64,000 nucleotides of DNA from Leguminivora glycinivorella. Lineage: Eukaryota > Arthropoda > Insecta > Lepidoptera > Tortricidae. Position numbers and translations under genes: made by a program. How positions within the stretch are numbered: the stretch's first letter is position 1; every line of letters begins with the position of its first letter. The DNA is taken from NCBI RefSeq assembly GCF_023078275.1, contig NC_062971.1, positions 18,662,001-18,726,000 of the forward strand, read 5' to 3'. Under the pieces are notes generated by a model. The model was not told the origin of the DNA. It worked only from the letters and a program-made list of their open reading frames with translations, and did no database searches. Shown here piece after piece: positions 10,458 through 21,763 of the stretch.

Positions 10458-10575
10458 TTAAGCCGATTCAAACCTGGATAAATCCATTCTGCTACAAGGT
10501 TAATATATATTTTTTATATATTCAATCTTAAAGCAGAATGGATTTAAGTACCCAAGTTTGAAACTAAGCGACACA
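10458..10575. mobile_element. MITE with TGTCGCTTA-type ends, degraded copy
   Basis: TTCAAACCTGGATAAATCCA near 10468 and AGCAGAATGGATTTAAG near 10531 form an inverted repeat, and the right end closes with CTAAGCGACAC. It matches the better-preserved 120-bp copy at 41645-41764. The left terminal GTGTCGCTTA is largely lost here. Confidence 0.65.
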
Positions 10576-11032
10576 ATTGATAGTATGTATCTAGGAGATA
10601 TTTTCTTTACAAAATCGTATTATTCAAGAGCGCTATGATAAACGCACGTCGAAATAAAGTAAAATTGACAGTATTTACCGATGAGATTGTGCTCTGTGTG
10701 TAATGGTAAACATTAATAATATGAAAAGTAATTGTTTCAGTCAGAGCATCTTCACTCGTCAATTTCGTCTTACTCTTTAGTTGTGAAACATGGGTGACAA
10801 AGGACGGTCGCCGGAAGGAAAAGAATAAAAATATACGGATACCTATATATATTATAATATTTATCCAGTAGGACAGCAGGTTACTTCAAAGTACTTTAAT
10901 TAACTACCTAATTTTAATGTTGTCTTCGGTTCCCGTCGTCGTTCGTCGTTCGTCGAATCCCGGTAAGGGTATTTATTTGTGTGATGAGCACAGATATTTG
11001 TTCCTGAGTATGTATTTATCTATTTAAGTATG

Positions 11033-11222
11033 GTTTTGTATTTACCTATGGGATATGGGTTAAATTGTGGCGTAGGCGAAAGGCTGGCAACCTGTTACTG
11101 CAATGTCACAGTTTCGTTTTCTTTCAACCCCTTATTTGCCAAGGGTGGCACTGAAGCTTTAGTAGTTTCATGTGTTCTGCCTACCCCTTTATGGAATACA
11201 GGCGTGATTGTATGTATGTATG
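11033..11222 (+). mobile_element. 5'-truncated non-LTR insert with TATG tail and 17-bp TSD
   Basis: The insert is flanked by perfect direct repeats TTATCTATTTAAGTATG at 11016-11032 and 11223-11239, which is the host SINE sequence duplicated. It ends in GGCGTGATTGTATGTATGTATG, a short tandem tail. A long target duplication plus a simple tandem 3' tail is diagnostic of target-primed reverse transcription. The tail resembles common lepidopteran LINE ends. The clade is uncertain. A related fragment appears near 50055-50180. Confidence 0.85.
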
Positions 11223-11240
11223 TTATCTATTTAAGTATGT

Positions 11241-11528
11241 ATTATTTATTTATTTATTAGTAAAAACATGTTTACATGGCATTACAGTAAAACCAATGCG
11301 TCACGAAACTTAGATAACAAAAAAGAAAAAAAAAACAGTAAGTAAGAACAAGAAAAAAAAACAAACAATAAAGTTTAAAACTAAACAATTTATTTGGGCG
11401 ATGACGTAACAGCGTGGCTCCGTTGCGTCGTTTGCCCCGGTGTAGGATTCGGCAAGTTGCCCCGGAATCGCCGAAAAACCACACCTTTCGGCCAGAAGTC
11501 TGCGCTCGCGATGGTGTCCTGCGCTATA
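11241..11528 (-). mobile_element. Retroposed fragment with polyadenylation signal
   Basis: On the minus strand the segment runs from about 11528 through a coding-like stretch, with a frame containing GQLAESYTGAND. It then passes T-rich sequence with AATAAA signals and ends in a TTTATTTATTTATTA-type tail on the plus strand at 11240-11262. It splits the host SINE between GTATGTAT and TATATCGTC. The 96-codon minus frame at 11310-11600 spans this insert and the SINE, so it is not one real gene. No clear long target duplication is visible. Confidence 0.55.
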
Positions 11529-11674
11529 TCGTCGCCTAGCACCCATAGTACAAGCCTTGCTTAGTTTGGGGCTAAGTTGATCTGTGTAAGGTGTCCCCAA
11601 TATTTATTTAATTACTTACCATAATCATAATGTAATAAAATGTGCATTTTTTCGTGGTTACCAACATGCATACC

Positions 11675-12030
11675 AACCATAAAAATGCTTAACTAATTTG
11701 CCAGCTAAATTTAAACCTAGGCTATTTAAACGTATAGATACTTTATATACTTTTATTATTTAGATCTTATTTATACTTTTCGGCAAAGCATTTTTGTTAC
11801 CGCAGAATTAAAACGTTGGAAATACTCATTTCATCTACCTACTAAGGGCATATGTAATGTCAATGCAAACAAGGCCCGGCTATTAAGTTTCGAAATGTTA
11901 TGTACATTTTATAACTTGATAAGTGTAAATGGTTCAAAAATTTCGTGCAGTAAGTAAAAAAGTAAAAAGTAAGTATTATTAAACAGAAAAACTATGGGTC
12001 TGATTTGATGCAGGTATGAAATAAGGCCCA
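11675..12030 (+). repeat. Direct repeat, copy 2
   Basis: This is the second copy of the segment at 10068-10421, beginning ACCAACCATAAAAATGC and carrying the same landmark words including AAGGCCCGG and GAAATAAGGCCCAT. Further similarity continues beyond it: GTAGGACAGCAGG and TACCTAATTTT occur at both about 10870-10916 and 12243-12292. The duplicated unit is therefore probably longer, and copy 1 has extra material in the middle. Confidence 0.7.
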
Positions 12031-12522
12031 TGCCGCCCATGTGTCCACATGTTCACAACCTTCGATACCCAAGAAGTAGCGTTGCGGAAATAGAGATGGA
12101 TCGGATATAATCTTCAAAGATGAGCTATCAACAGCGCCAGTATTTGAGTGGTGGCCTCAGAGTGGAAGGCGACCCCGCAAACGCCCAGTACTTATGATAC
12201 ACAATACACATAAACACAATACATTATAATATATATTGCCCCGTAGGACAGCAGGCTACCCCACACTACTTTAATTAAGTACCTAATTTTGTCCCTTTAA
12301 ACTTAATATGAAATAAAGTCTGCATATCTTGACCACATTGACCTTGACGCACTGTTTGTTAAGACTTGAACCCCTCTAATTTAGAGTACCATATCCTAAA
12401 TGCATAGTCCTGAATAAATGTGTTTTAGAGGACAGACCGTAGTATAAATACTTATCACAAAAATTGATGATTGAATTCATGAACACAATGTTTACACAAA
12501 GTTATAAAACTTAAGAAGCGAG

Positions 12523-12702
12523 CGATGGGCCTTATTTAGAGAAGTAACTATTTAGGGCATTTTTTGATTCTATGTCTGCGAAGAAAATATACAAAACGGC
12601 ATGATTGATAAAACTTAGAAGAAATATAAGCACTGGGCCTTATTAAGGGCAGGTACTGGTACCAACCTGAACAAACTATGTATTACTAAATAAGGCCCAT
12701 CG
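12523..12702. mobile_element. 180-bp unit with 17-bp inverted ends
   Basis: CGATGGGCCTTATTTAG at 12523-12539 is the exact reverse complement of 12686-12702. The interior repeats the GGGCCTTATT word once more at about 12637. The same AATAAGGCCC word occurs in the direct repeats at 10.4 kb and 12.0 kb, so these may be parts of one family. Confidence 0.6.
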
Positions 12703-13429
12703 TTTTTTTAAATGTAAATAAGTACATATAATATGACTAATATAACTACTTACCTAATTGGTGTTCGGCAGAATAGTAATAAATAAACAATGATGAACGA
12801 ATACCAAATTTTCGGCAAAATGGCTGAAAAGACCGAATACCAAATAGTTGTCTAATATTCGTGGAATCTATCGTAAAATACAGCATAACTTTATAATTGT
12901 TACTAGTAAACCAATGACGAGAAAAGTTATGCATGTATAAAATAAACCTATACCTGTATGCAATTGTTACGTACCTATACTTATAAAAATATGGACTTAG
13001 TATTTCCACAGAATATATAATACAGATTCAAACTTTCACGATTTTTACACATATTTAAAATTGCAAACGGGACTTAATCGCGTATTTACTATGTTTTAAA
13101 CACTAACCTCCGACGTTTCAAGGACGGCATTGTCCCCGTGGTCTCGGAGCAGACTGGTCTTTTTTGGACCACCAATTTTAAATATGAACATATAATAGTA
13201 CGTATTTCTAACTAAAAAGTTCGTCAAACACGGTATGTCGATATTTCGACGTAGTATATCGATAACTTTTCACATCACTAGATTATCGACATTAGATGTC
13301 GAGTATTTCCCATCACTTTATTTCAGTGTACGTATATAAAAACTTAGCCCCGCCCCTAAATTTGGTGCGATAGGGACAACTGCAGCTCAGGCGCGAAATC
13401 CCGCGTAAAAACTGCAAAAATCGAGGTTC
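12703..13429. other. Noncoding stretch with short ATCGA-rich inverted words
   Basis: No gene. Around 13230-13320 there are TGTCGATATTTCGAC, ATCGATAAC, TTATCGACATTAGATGTCG and CATCAC words, suggesting a decayed small foldback element. GCCCCGCCCC near 13348 is a GC-rich spot. Confidence 0.4.
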
Positions 13430-13740
13430 CGCTCTCGACTGTTTCCTCCTCCAAAACTTAACCAATCGTTACGAAATTTGGAAATCAGAATGACAAGGAA
13501 ATTATCTGTGTCGGACCGTTTCGTTTTTTTGGATAATTGATCTCAGTTTTGAATACCACGCCTTTCTTTCTGGCAAATTCAATTAAGCCGTTTTGGCCAA
13601 CTTTGAGAGGCTCTAATTCCTTTTAAAACAAAAATATCAAAAAAAGCAAAACGGTCCGACACAGATATTGATAATAAAAGTCTGTGTTGAAAAAACCATT
13701 GATCTAGCTTCAAAAACCAGAGAGGAAACAGGCGAGAGCG
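13430..13740. mobile_element. Foldback MITE with two nested inverted repeats
   Basis: The outer words CGCTCTCGACTGTTTCCTC (13430-13448) and their complement at 13722-13740 differ by one base. Inner words ATCTGTGTCGGACCGTTT (13504-13521) and 13649-13666 are exact complements. The spacing is not identical on the two sides. No transposase is encoded. From memory, similar text is common in Lepidoptera. Confidence 0.7.
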
Positions 13741-14241
13741 TTTGTATGGAGAAATGAGGGGTATCGTAGCGTCTTAATTAACCGATTTTATCCTTTACTC
13801 ACAATAATATTGGTTGCTTATTTATACTAGTCACATGCAACAATTTACGGGGTGAATTGAATATACAGGGTAAACCTAATACAGGCGAATCTCTTAACGG
13901 TGATAAGTATAGGACATGAGGAATGTAATTAGATAACTTTTACTTATTTTTATTTTATCAATACAAAATTATTCGGCCCGCAATGTGATGCAAACACTTG
14001 CGTTAATAGCTCGTCAATGACAGTTGCCATCGACTGTCATCGTAACCACGTTTGCAGCACATTGCTGTGGGGAAATTTTTCAAAAAATCATTATAGGGTG
14101 AAAATTAAGGATAACTCATAAACACCTCTCAATTAATGATAACACTAATGAATTAATATGCCTGGTTTAATGTATCGTCCGTATTACGTTTACACGCTTT
14201 TGAAGAGTTTGAAGTTTCGACCTGACAAGTAATGTTGTTCT

Positions 14242-14433
14242 ATTTAAAAATATTTTAAGCGGGTTACTCACGTATTAAGTCGATATAGCGTTCGACAGCA
14301 GTATGCGTCGCGCTCTCGACATGTAAAGGCGGGGTGTCGCTACTCTTGAGAAAGGTTCTCGAAATTGAACCGAAACATGTCGAACGCTATATCGACTTAA
14401 TACGTGAGTAACCCGCTTAAAATATTTTTAAAT
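14242..14433. mobile_element. Foldback element with perfect 56-bp arms
   Basis: Bases 14242-14297 and 14378-14433 are exact reverse complements. They contain GCGGGTTACTCACGTATTAA and CGATATAGCGTTCGACA. The 80-base spacer has CTCGACATGT and CCGAAACATGTCG words. Flanking ATGTTGTTCTA occurs on both sides (about 14232 and 14468) as a possible outer repeat. Perfect arms suggest recent insertion or gene conversion between arms. Confidence 0.85.
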
Positions 14434-15916
14434 ATGTATGAGTCTCACGGGAGTTTTATAATTAAAATGTTGTTCTACTTTACGAAATAGTGTGGAAAAC
14501 AACACCATAAGCTCTGAAATCTGCATATTCAAACCTTTACCTATGTTAAAAGTAAAATATACTTTTAGATTTCAATATGTACTTTAGAATCAGTCAGTGG
14601 ATCCCAAACTGAGTCTAACCATCTAACATTATATCCAAGTGTTAATAAAACGCACACCATAATCATAATAATTACCATTTCATTATCACTCAACAAATCG
14701 CGAGTAATCCTTAATGAAAGCGATCTTATTTAAAAACCCATTCCCACCCGATGCTATCAGTATCACCGCTCGGCATAAATAATATCGCTTATCTAATACA
14801 CCCCCTTCGCAGACGTCATCATGGATACTGGAAATACGACTGTAACTTTAAGAGTTACAGGTTAATGTTGCGTGGAATGTGGAGAACTGTAAATGAAGTA
14901 TGTACTTAAGGCGAACGGTATTGTTGAAATTAACAGAACTTTTAATATTATAGACAGTGTTTTTATGTCATAAATAAATATTATATTTTCTTTCCAAATG
15001 ATCTGAGTCAATCTCTTTCAAAAATCACTCGCAATTTTTCGAATGTCATCAACTCCAAAATTATCATGCGCCTTTATAATGAAAAATGGAAATGGGTAAA
15101 ATTATCTTCATATTATAATGTAATTATCATATCGTCTTTATCAATCTGCTCAAATGTCGCTCTCTTAGCTTTAATTGAAATTATAAGCTACGCGTCGGTA
15201 GTTGGTCTACTTTCCGCATTCTAGTAAGTACTGTTCGAACTCGATAAACTTACCCTTAACACAGTAGGTAGTGTATTATTAAAGAAATAAAGCAGAGAAC
15301 GTCAGCATAACCTATTTAAACTTCATACTACATGTTACGATTTGCAAAGTTTTTCCCACTTAAGAAATAAAGATTATTTTCCACCGTCTACAAATTTGTA
15401 CAGCTAGTTACTCTCTTTTCGATGTTTCGTTCTATCTAGTCGATAATAGGGACGTTGACAGCTCAGCGAAGCCAAGTTATGGCCGGCCAGGCAGGCTGTT
15501 TCAATTAAGGCTCTCTGAGGAGAGGTGTAGTTAGGCAGTAAATTATAGACTTAGTTAGATGACTTGTCTGAATATGAGATTGTTTGTTCTTTAGAGCTTC
15601 CGCTGGGGAAATAATTTGGAAAGGAAAATTGTGGTGGTGACTGGGGTACCAATTGGGTATAAAGGTGTTTGACTAGATATAAAGAGGAGAAAAGCGGGTG
15701 ATCTCACCCCTATTTTGTTTTGTTCCTTGAGTAACCAACCTATCTAGTTACACAAATAAGGCCTTACGTCTTAGTACACATGCTACCTATTTCATATTAG
15801 GTTTCAATATTATTTTATATTAGGTTTCTATATTATTTGAAAAAACTATGTTATTCAAAAAAAATACCTATTCCGTCTTAAACATTAATTGATAATGAAT
15901 TGAGTTGTATAGAAAT
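14434..15916. other. AT-rich noncoding DNA
   Basis: No gene or clear element. Mild GC patches occur near 14740-14830 and 15450-15500. Confidence 0.4.
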
Positions 15917-16475
15917 AAAACCGGCCAAGAGCGTGTCGGGCCACGCTCAGTGTAGGGTTCCGTAGTTTTCCGTATTTTTCTCAGAAACTACTGAACCTAT
16001 CAAGTTCAAAACAATTTTCCTAGAAAGTCTTTATAAAGTTCTACTTTTGTGATTTTTTTCATATTTTTTAAACTTATGGTTCAAAAGTTAGAGGGGGCGG
16101 GACGCACTTTTTTTTCCTTTAGGAGCGATTATTTCCGAAAATATTAATATTATCAAAAAACGATCTTAGCAAAACCTTATTTATTTTTAAATACCTATCC
16201 AACAATATATCACACGTTGGGGTTGGAATGAAAAAAAAATCAGCCCCCACTTTACATGTAGGGGGGGGTAGGTACCCTAATAAAACATTTTTTTCCATTT
16301 TTTATTTTTGCACTTTGTTGGCGTGATTGATATACATCATATTGGTACCAAATTTCAGCTTTCTAGTGCTAACGGTTACTGAGATTATCCGCGGACGGAC
16401 GGACGGACGGACGGACGGACAGACAGACATGGCGAAACTATAAGGGTTCCTAGTTGACTACGGAACCCTAAAAAA
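15917..16475 (+). mobile_element. GGTTCCGTA-family repeat, near full copy
   Basis: It starts AAAACCGGCCAAGAGCGTGT, passes AGGGTTCCGTAG at about 15954, and has a GGAC microsatellite at 16393-16428. It ends GACTACGGAACCCTAAAAA. A second near-full copy sits at about 61085-61690 inside a LINE, and partial copies are at 55311-55470 and 48483-48500. It has no coding frame, so it is non-autonomous. The inverted GGGTTCCGTA/TACGGAACCC words near the ends suggest a DNA element, though the A-rich 3' end leaves a SINE-like origin possible. Confidence 0.75.
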
Positions 16476-19400
16476 CTGATACGTAATAGCAATGCAAGAA
16501 TGACAACCATAAAATTAAGAATTGCAATACCAAACTAATTGATTATAAAACGATAATAACACAGAACCCTGAAAGTGATAAATCTTGCCATCTCTTAAAG
16601 ATAGTTAGAGTCAGGTGAGATGGCATGATAAATAATAATAAGCAGCTATGTAACGGACGTCATTTGTTTCTTTTCATAACTGGGTGCTTCCACGGAAAAG
16701 GTTACTTACTGCTCAACCTCTCTGGTATGGGTAAAAGCATTTTTTGTTACCAGTTTTCGTTTCTTTCAAAGGGCCTTTGTACAAATCTTAATATGTTTCA
16801 TTTTAATTTTGTAGAACATTTCTTATAGGTTAATATTAATAGTATTAATACTGGTTAAATATCAGACGAAAAGATGTGGTTCTAGGTAAGATAGATTAAC
16901 CAAACAGCTGTCAAGCCGTATTTGTACGTAACGGTTATTTGTATTAGAGTTTTTAATTGGTAACCGTCATACTAGAAAATTAACCTAGTCATACAATCTA
17001 ATGTAAATTTAAATTCGATACTAAAGGCATCTTCACCGCCTCGTCTTTGCATAGTGTCAGTTACTACTTACTAGCCTGTAGAAGTACCCGATCGATTTGT
17101 AACATTTCGTTACGGTACAAAAATGTACAGAATTGCAGCTTTGAGACAGGCTTGATACAGTTGGGCTGAAGATGCCTTCCTCGTCGTTTGTTATACGTGA
17201 TAATGATACTCATTTTAATTCCTAATTTATTATATAACCTGAAACTATGGACACATTCTGTTTGAAATGTTATAAATAGAAGTAGGTACAAAGTATTAAA
17301 TATGACATTTTATGTATAGAAATGAGACTACGCCGACTTGCCAAGCTATGTATAAACAGACATCTTCAAAAGTAGCTGATCAAATAACGCTTCAGAAGTA
17401 CTCGTAACTACATCTCTGTAACCGCTGAACAAAAAGAGATGTGGGTCTATAGACAAATAATGAATCTTTGACATTTCTGACCACGAACTGTACAGATTTA
17501 TATGAATTCACGATATCAGATACTTTTGGTGCGTTGTTTCCTTCGCTACGATTGATACTGACTGCATCAGGCGGGCTTAATTTTCATTTACAGACTGTTG
17601 CGAATAAGCATATTATTATCATAAGTAGATACAAAACAAGTCAATGAATTCTTATATTGATTTCAATTAGGTACATACAATGCATACACATTATTTATAC
17701 ACGCAAATTAATTTGTGTGGTACAACTTCGCATATTATTAAAACAATGCCGAGTGAGTCATGTACGTAACTAAAATACTTAATTATTAATTTATTCCTTA
17801 TTCTGTCTTATATGTATATCATTTGGTACAGTGAATGTTAAAGTAGAAAGTATCTAGGATATAGAGATTTCAATCTGTGCCTGGGTCAGATGTAATTTAA
17901 AACACCTACGTAAATAAGTGGCTACCTAATGCCGTAATGCCTTGCCGCCTTAAAACATTCAAGTTTCGTTCAGAAAAAAAAATAACGCACAAATTATAAA
18001 TTATTAATTAGCTCTAGATATGATATCGGTCGCTTACGTCAGTGGCAAAAATGCATTTCTTCAAACAAAAACGTCATTAAAAAATCTTGTAGCTCAGACG
18101 TTGCTCACTTTTTATTTTAGCAAACAAATAGCTTAAAGATTCATTCGAAGCCTCACTTTTTTAATCTCAATCGTGACTTCGTTAGTTTGTCAACTTTGTA
18201 GTCGTTCCTTTAGTTAGAGAACAAATCCATGTGTGCCTTGAGAAAAAAATCATTTCACCGATTGAGTAATTACGTATAATAGGGATCGCGTTCGGCAATC
18301 TTCGGGGAGCGTCGGGTATTTTCGGCTCACGCCGGCATTTTTTGCGCCAAGCCGCGCCGGCGCGAGCAATTTTCAATTAAAATTTAACGCTTTATTATGA
18401 AAACTATGCAGCCAGCATTACACTGTCATGGGAACCTATTTTTTGCACTTAAGTTTTACTTTTTTGCATTAAAGTTATTAGAGCTTTTAGAATGAAAGAC
18501 AAATTTGATCTTTAAATTAATGTAGTGTGTTTTAAGTATAACATGTAACCAAGGGGCAAGTATTGAAGTCGAAGCGTGAACAAAGAGAACCAAAACCCAA
18601 TTCGACCTGTGTCCTTGGTTCCCTAGGCTAGGTGCTTCTAGACCCTATATTCCGTCATTTACTTACTAGCGGAAACCTAGAAGTCCAGACTCAAGATTTG
18701 TGAACAAACAATGGAGCGCTGCATACTTGTTCACTGCAGAACCGATCAGGTTGAAACACTCAACAACATGATAAGGTCAGGCACTAGCTATATTATTTCT
18801 CAGGTATTTCGAACCATTAAATGATTCCTTGCAGCAGTCACTATACTTATTAATTGACTTGTAAACACCCGCAAGGTCATTCCAATTTTAAATTCCCACC
18901 TCAAAGTAACTGGTCATGTCAGCCTATATAATAAAAATAAACAACACGTTTAAAAAGACATCATTTCTCACCAGCCAGCAACCCTCATTGTTTTAACTTT
19001 TTAATTTCCAACTTTGATTGATCAGCGTTCATAAGCGGAGATAACGCGACACGGCCGCCCGACACCTTAGTCTCACCTTTTTTTTAATTCGTTTTCGGGT
19101 TCCGTAGACTACAAAGAAACTTGGCGAATGACTCGTCATATAAAAATGATATATAGGTAACAAGCAAATACGAAAGAGCGAGTTAATATTTCCCCTCTTC
19201 ATATGATTAAAAGTATGTATTGGATTTATGTATTGCTACGTTTCCATTTAATGTAATATCAAATTCATGAATTTGAAAGTTTTCGAACCAAACTAGTTTA
19301 CGTACATTATTTTTCATTGTTTCAATCATAATTTATTGCGTCTGATGCAAATGCAAAAGAAGCTAGTAAGATCCTAATTCTGGACACTAGTAGCCTTGGT

Positions 19401-20000
19401 CAAATTTACTATTACTAGGTACTGAAAGTAAATTTAGAAAAATCATAAGTTTCTTATAGCATTTTGCAGTATACGTTATTAAAATAAATATGTATATTGC
19501 ACGGATAAAGTACTAAGAGTACAAAAAAAAGTCAAAATACATATTAAAAGTACACGGAACCCTAATTAACGCTTGGTCCTACGCGCATTTGTCAGTTTCG
19601 TTTTATTTGTTTACTCGGCGATGTCACCGCCCCACGCGGGTTTTATCAAGATTTTCGAACGTTGTTTTATTTTCTTTTTTCATATTTGGAACTTCGATGT
19701 CGGCTACGTTTATGCCAGTATAGTGACGACCACGTTAAACGGGATGTGTCTTAGTATTAACCCATATTGTTATAAAGGTGATATTTCATTGAATTGCAAC
19801 GGGATAAATTGGTCAATCAATAATCAGTTCGTAATTGATTTAGGTTTTTTTTTAAAGTTTAAATCAGATTAATTTAAACACAATTTTCATGTTTTCTGAT
19901 TTGACATACGAAATCAATATGACGCATAGAAAATTGTATAGGTACCTAATAAATATAAATGTTTTAGAATTGAACCCTTGACCCGATCCGATGAGAAAGT
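16476..20000. other. Long AT-rich stretch without identified genes
   Basis: Open frames up to 99 codons (19573-19872, no ATG start) show no motif. A CpG-rich patch at 18280-18370 with GCCGCGCCGGCGCGAGC is the main compositional feature. Isolated GGGTTCCGTAG (about 19098) and CACGGAACCCTAA (about 19553) words could be the eroded ends of another GGTTCCGTA element, but the DNA between them does not match the better copies. Confidence 0.4.
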
Positions 20001-20728
20001 TCATTTTATCCACAAGATTGGCGAAGCAAATACATAGATGCAAATTTTGAATAGTTTCCTAATATGTATTTGCTGGTATATCATTGATTTAAAAGCGATC
20101 ATTTTGAATGATATATTTAATAGCATCTGTTCGAAAGTGATTTTTAATGCTTTACAACTTATTATTTTGCCGCGTTGGAGTAGTGAAAATATCTTTATTC
20201 CTTGTACACGACTCGGTGTACACGCCGATAAAAACAGCCATAAACAACATAATAACTTCTGTTGAGCGAAACAATTGTTGCCCCTTTTTTTAACTATACA
20301 TTCGACGGATAGTATAAAACAGTAAAAGTAGTTCAAGTTACATCCATAAATCATTGTAACTATAAAATATAACAATTGTCAGTAAATCACTCTTGTGTAC
20401 TAATTGAAATAAAATACTCGCAAACATATCGGCAACTTATATAAAAAACGAACGAATGTTTGTACCAACATACTGGTTTAGCTATCCCTATAAATTGCAT
20501 TACATTAGAAGAGGATGGGAATACACGTTGGCCAACGTAATGTTGGTATAAGGTGCGCTTCATGTGCAATAATTCATTCCGCACGTGAGAATGGGAAAGG
20601 TGAAAAAAGGAAAAGGAGGGGATTCTATATTTAACTTGTAAATGTGAGTATTTACGACCTGGCCTACTGCTAAGGGTGCTACCACAGGCGTCAAGCAACA
20701 GCGAGATGTTAACCTGATTAGATGACAA
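20001..20728 (-). other. Two adjacent unassigned minus-strand open frames
   Basis: Open frames of 113 codons (20728 to 20387) and 124 codons (20375 to 20001) follow one another on the minus strand in different frames with a 12-base gap. They are among the longest frames not explained by mobile elements. Both lack recognisable domains. The second is rich in I, F, K and C, as expected from random AT-rich DNA. I see no convincing splice sites or signal peptide. They may be chance frames. Confidence 0.2.
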
Positions 20729-20759
20729 TGGTATGGTAGCTTGCTTGAAATTGTTTTTG

Positions 20760-20876
20760 TTAACCCTTTACCGCATATTGTTCCATATTTGGCCGTTATA
20801 AATTCTACTCTACTGACAGCTGTTACAGTTCAAATTTGAAAAAATATTGCATACGTCACATGCGGTAAAGGGTTAA
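20760..20876. mobile_element. piggyBac-type MITE, 109 bp, TTAA duplications
   Basis: TTAA at 20760-20763 and 20873-20876 flanks a 109-bp unit. Its ends CCCTTTACCGCAT (20764-20776) and the complement at 20860-20872 match perfectly over 13 bp. TTAA targets and ends starting CCC are the piggyBac hallmarks. The 2.3-kb piggyBac at 40216-42552 shares only the CCCTTTA start, so the two belong to different subfamilies. There is no coding capacity. Confidence 0.85.
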
Positions 20877-20921
20877 GTCTTTCTTCTGTCATTGTATTGA
20901 CAGCGGATATGATTTTAATGC

Positions 20922-21040
20922 AGGGTCACTTGCGCCACCGAAAATGGAGGGTTAACCCGAAGTTAACCCACCATTTTATATGGAATTTGACAGTTGACAG
21001 ACCACTAACCTTGTGTTAAGCGGGTGGTGCAAGTGGCCCT
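20922..21040. mobile_element. MITE with AGGGYCACTTGC ends
   Basis: AGGGTCACTTGCGCCACC (20922-20939) and the complement of 21023-21040 (AGGGCCACTTGCACCACC) match at 16 of 18 bases. The inside has TTAACCCGAAGTTAACCC. From memory such ends occur widely in insect MITEs. No coding frame is present. Confidence 0.7.
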
Positions 21041-21763
21041 TAGATGTCAAGTGAAACGTCCTAATTGTTCTCTTAGAATATTTTTACTTGATGCGAACTT
21101 TAAGATAGATTGTCAGCAATGCCGATAGTGCCGTTTTTGTTTGAAGCAACATTTGTTTTCTACCAAATCAAATCTTAATAATATTTTTAGCTTTTCTTTG
21201 TCGCTAAAACTACCGAGTTCCATAATCAACAATCTTTAAGAAAGGATGAGATTTGGATGTCGTGCATTTGTCGTGCTTGTACTTGCCCGTAGTGAGCAAG
21301 AGACACGAGATTACTGTGTGACATATTTTAGCAAATTACTAACAATGTCACAGCGAAACTTAGAATTGGCCTTTTTTTGACTGAGAGGGAATGCAGTTAC
21401 GCACGATGTGTGGGACTCGCCGTTTCTTTCACCTCGCCTAAGCGAGAGGGGATAAAGTTGGCCTGAAATTCATTAGACGATTCTCTTCCGCCCATCACTT
21501 TATACGCACCCTAAACGCGGACGACGGTGACACCGCGAAATGGCCCCGTCCTCAAACTTTGTCAGTAAACCCTTCATTATGCACTTGCACGGCATTCCAT
21601 GTCTACTATATGTATTGTTATGTCTATAATGTCCATAACTGGGTATTAATCACCCGACCAACCTTTTGCGTAAAATAATACTACACAGTAGGTACCTATA
21701 TGTATTATTATTGAACTTGGCGTCCGCAGCGTCATCCGCTAGATAAATTAGATGAGCAAATAT
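21041..21763. other. Noncoding stretch with mixed composition
   Basis: Bases 21370-21560 are less AT-rich (CACCTCGCCTAAGCGAGAGG, ACGCGGACGACGGTGACACC) but show no sustained coding frame. Function is unknown. Confidence 0.35.

Larger units (their letters stand above)
10954..11605 (+). mobile_element. tRNA-derived SINE interrupted by two insertions
   Basis: The SINE starts inside its B-box region (CGAATCCCGGTAAGGG at 10954) and continues through GTGTGATGAGCACAGATATT to 11032. It resumes briefly at 11224-11240 and then at about 11529 with TATATCGTCGCCTAGCACCC, ending in CCCCAATATTTATTT. The same order, uninterrupted, is seen in the minus-strand copy at 24753-25024. The head upstream of the B box is missing. 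Two separate inserts (11033-11222 and about 11241-11528) split it. Confidence 0.8.

Noticed and set aside
11310..11600. 96-codon minus-strand frame
   Set aside because: It spans the junction between a retroposed insert and the host SINE, so it cannot be one native protein.
18280..18370. CpG island promoter
   Set aside because: The patch is short and no transcript, splice or coding signal follows on either strand.
19098..19565. Another full GGTTCCGTA-family element
   Set aside because: End words GGGTTCCGTAG and CACGGAACCCTAA exist, but the interior shows none of the family landmarks and no microsatellite. They may be eroded or accidental.
20001..20728. A real two-exon gene on the minus strand
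   Set aside because: The frames are in different phases, lack convincing splice sites, and have compositions expected of AT-rich DNA. They are kept only as unassigned frames.
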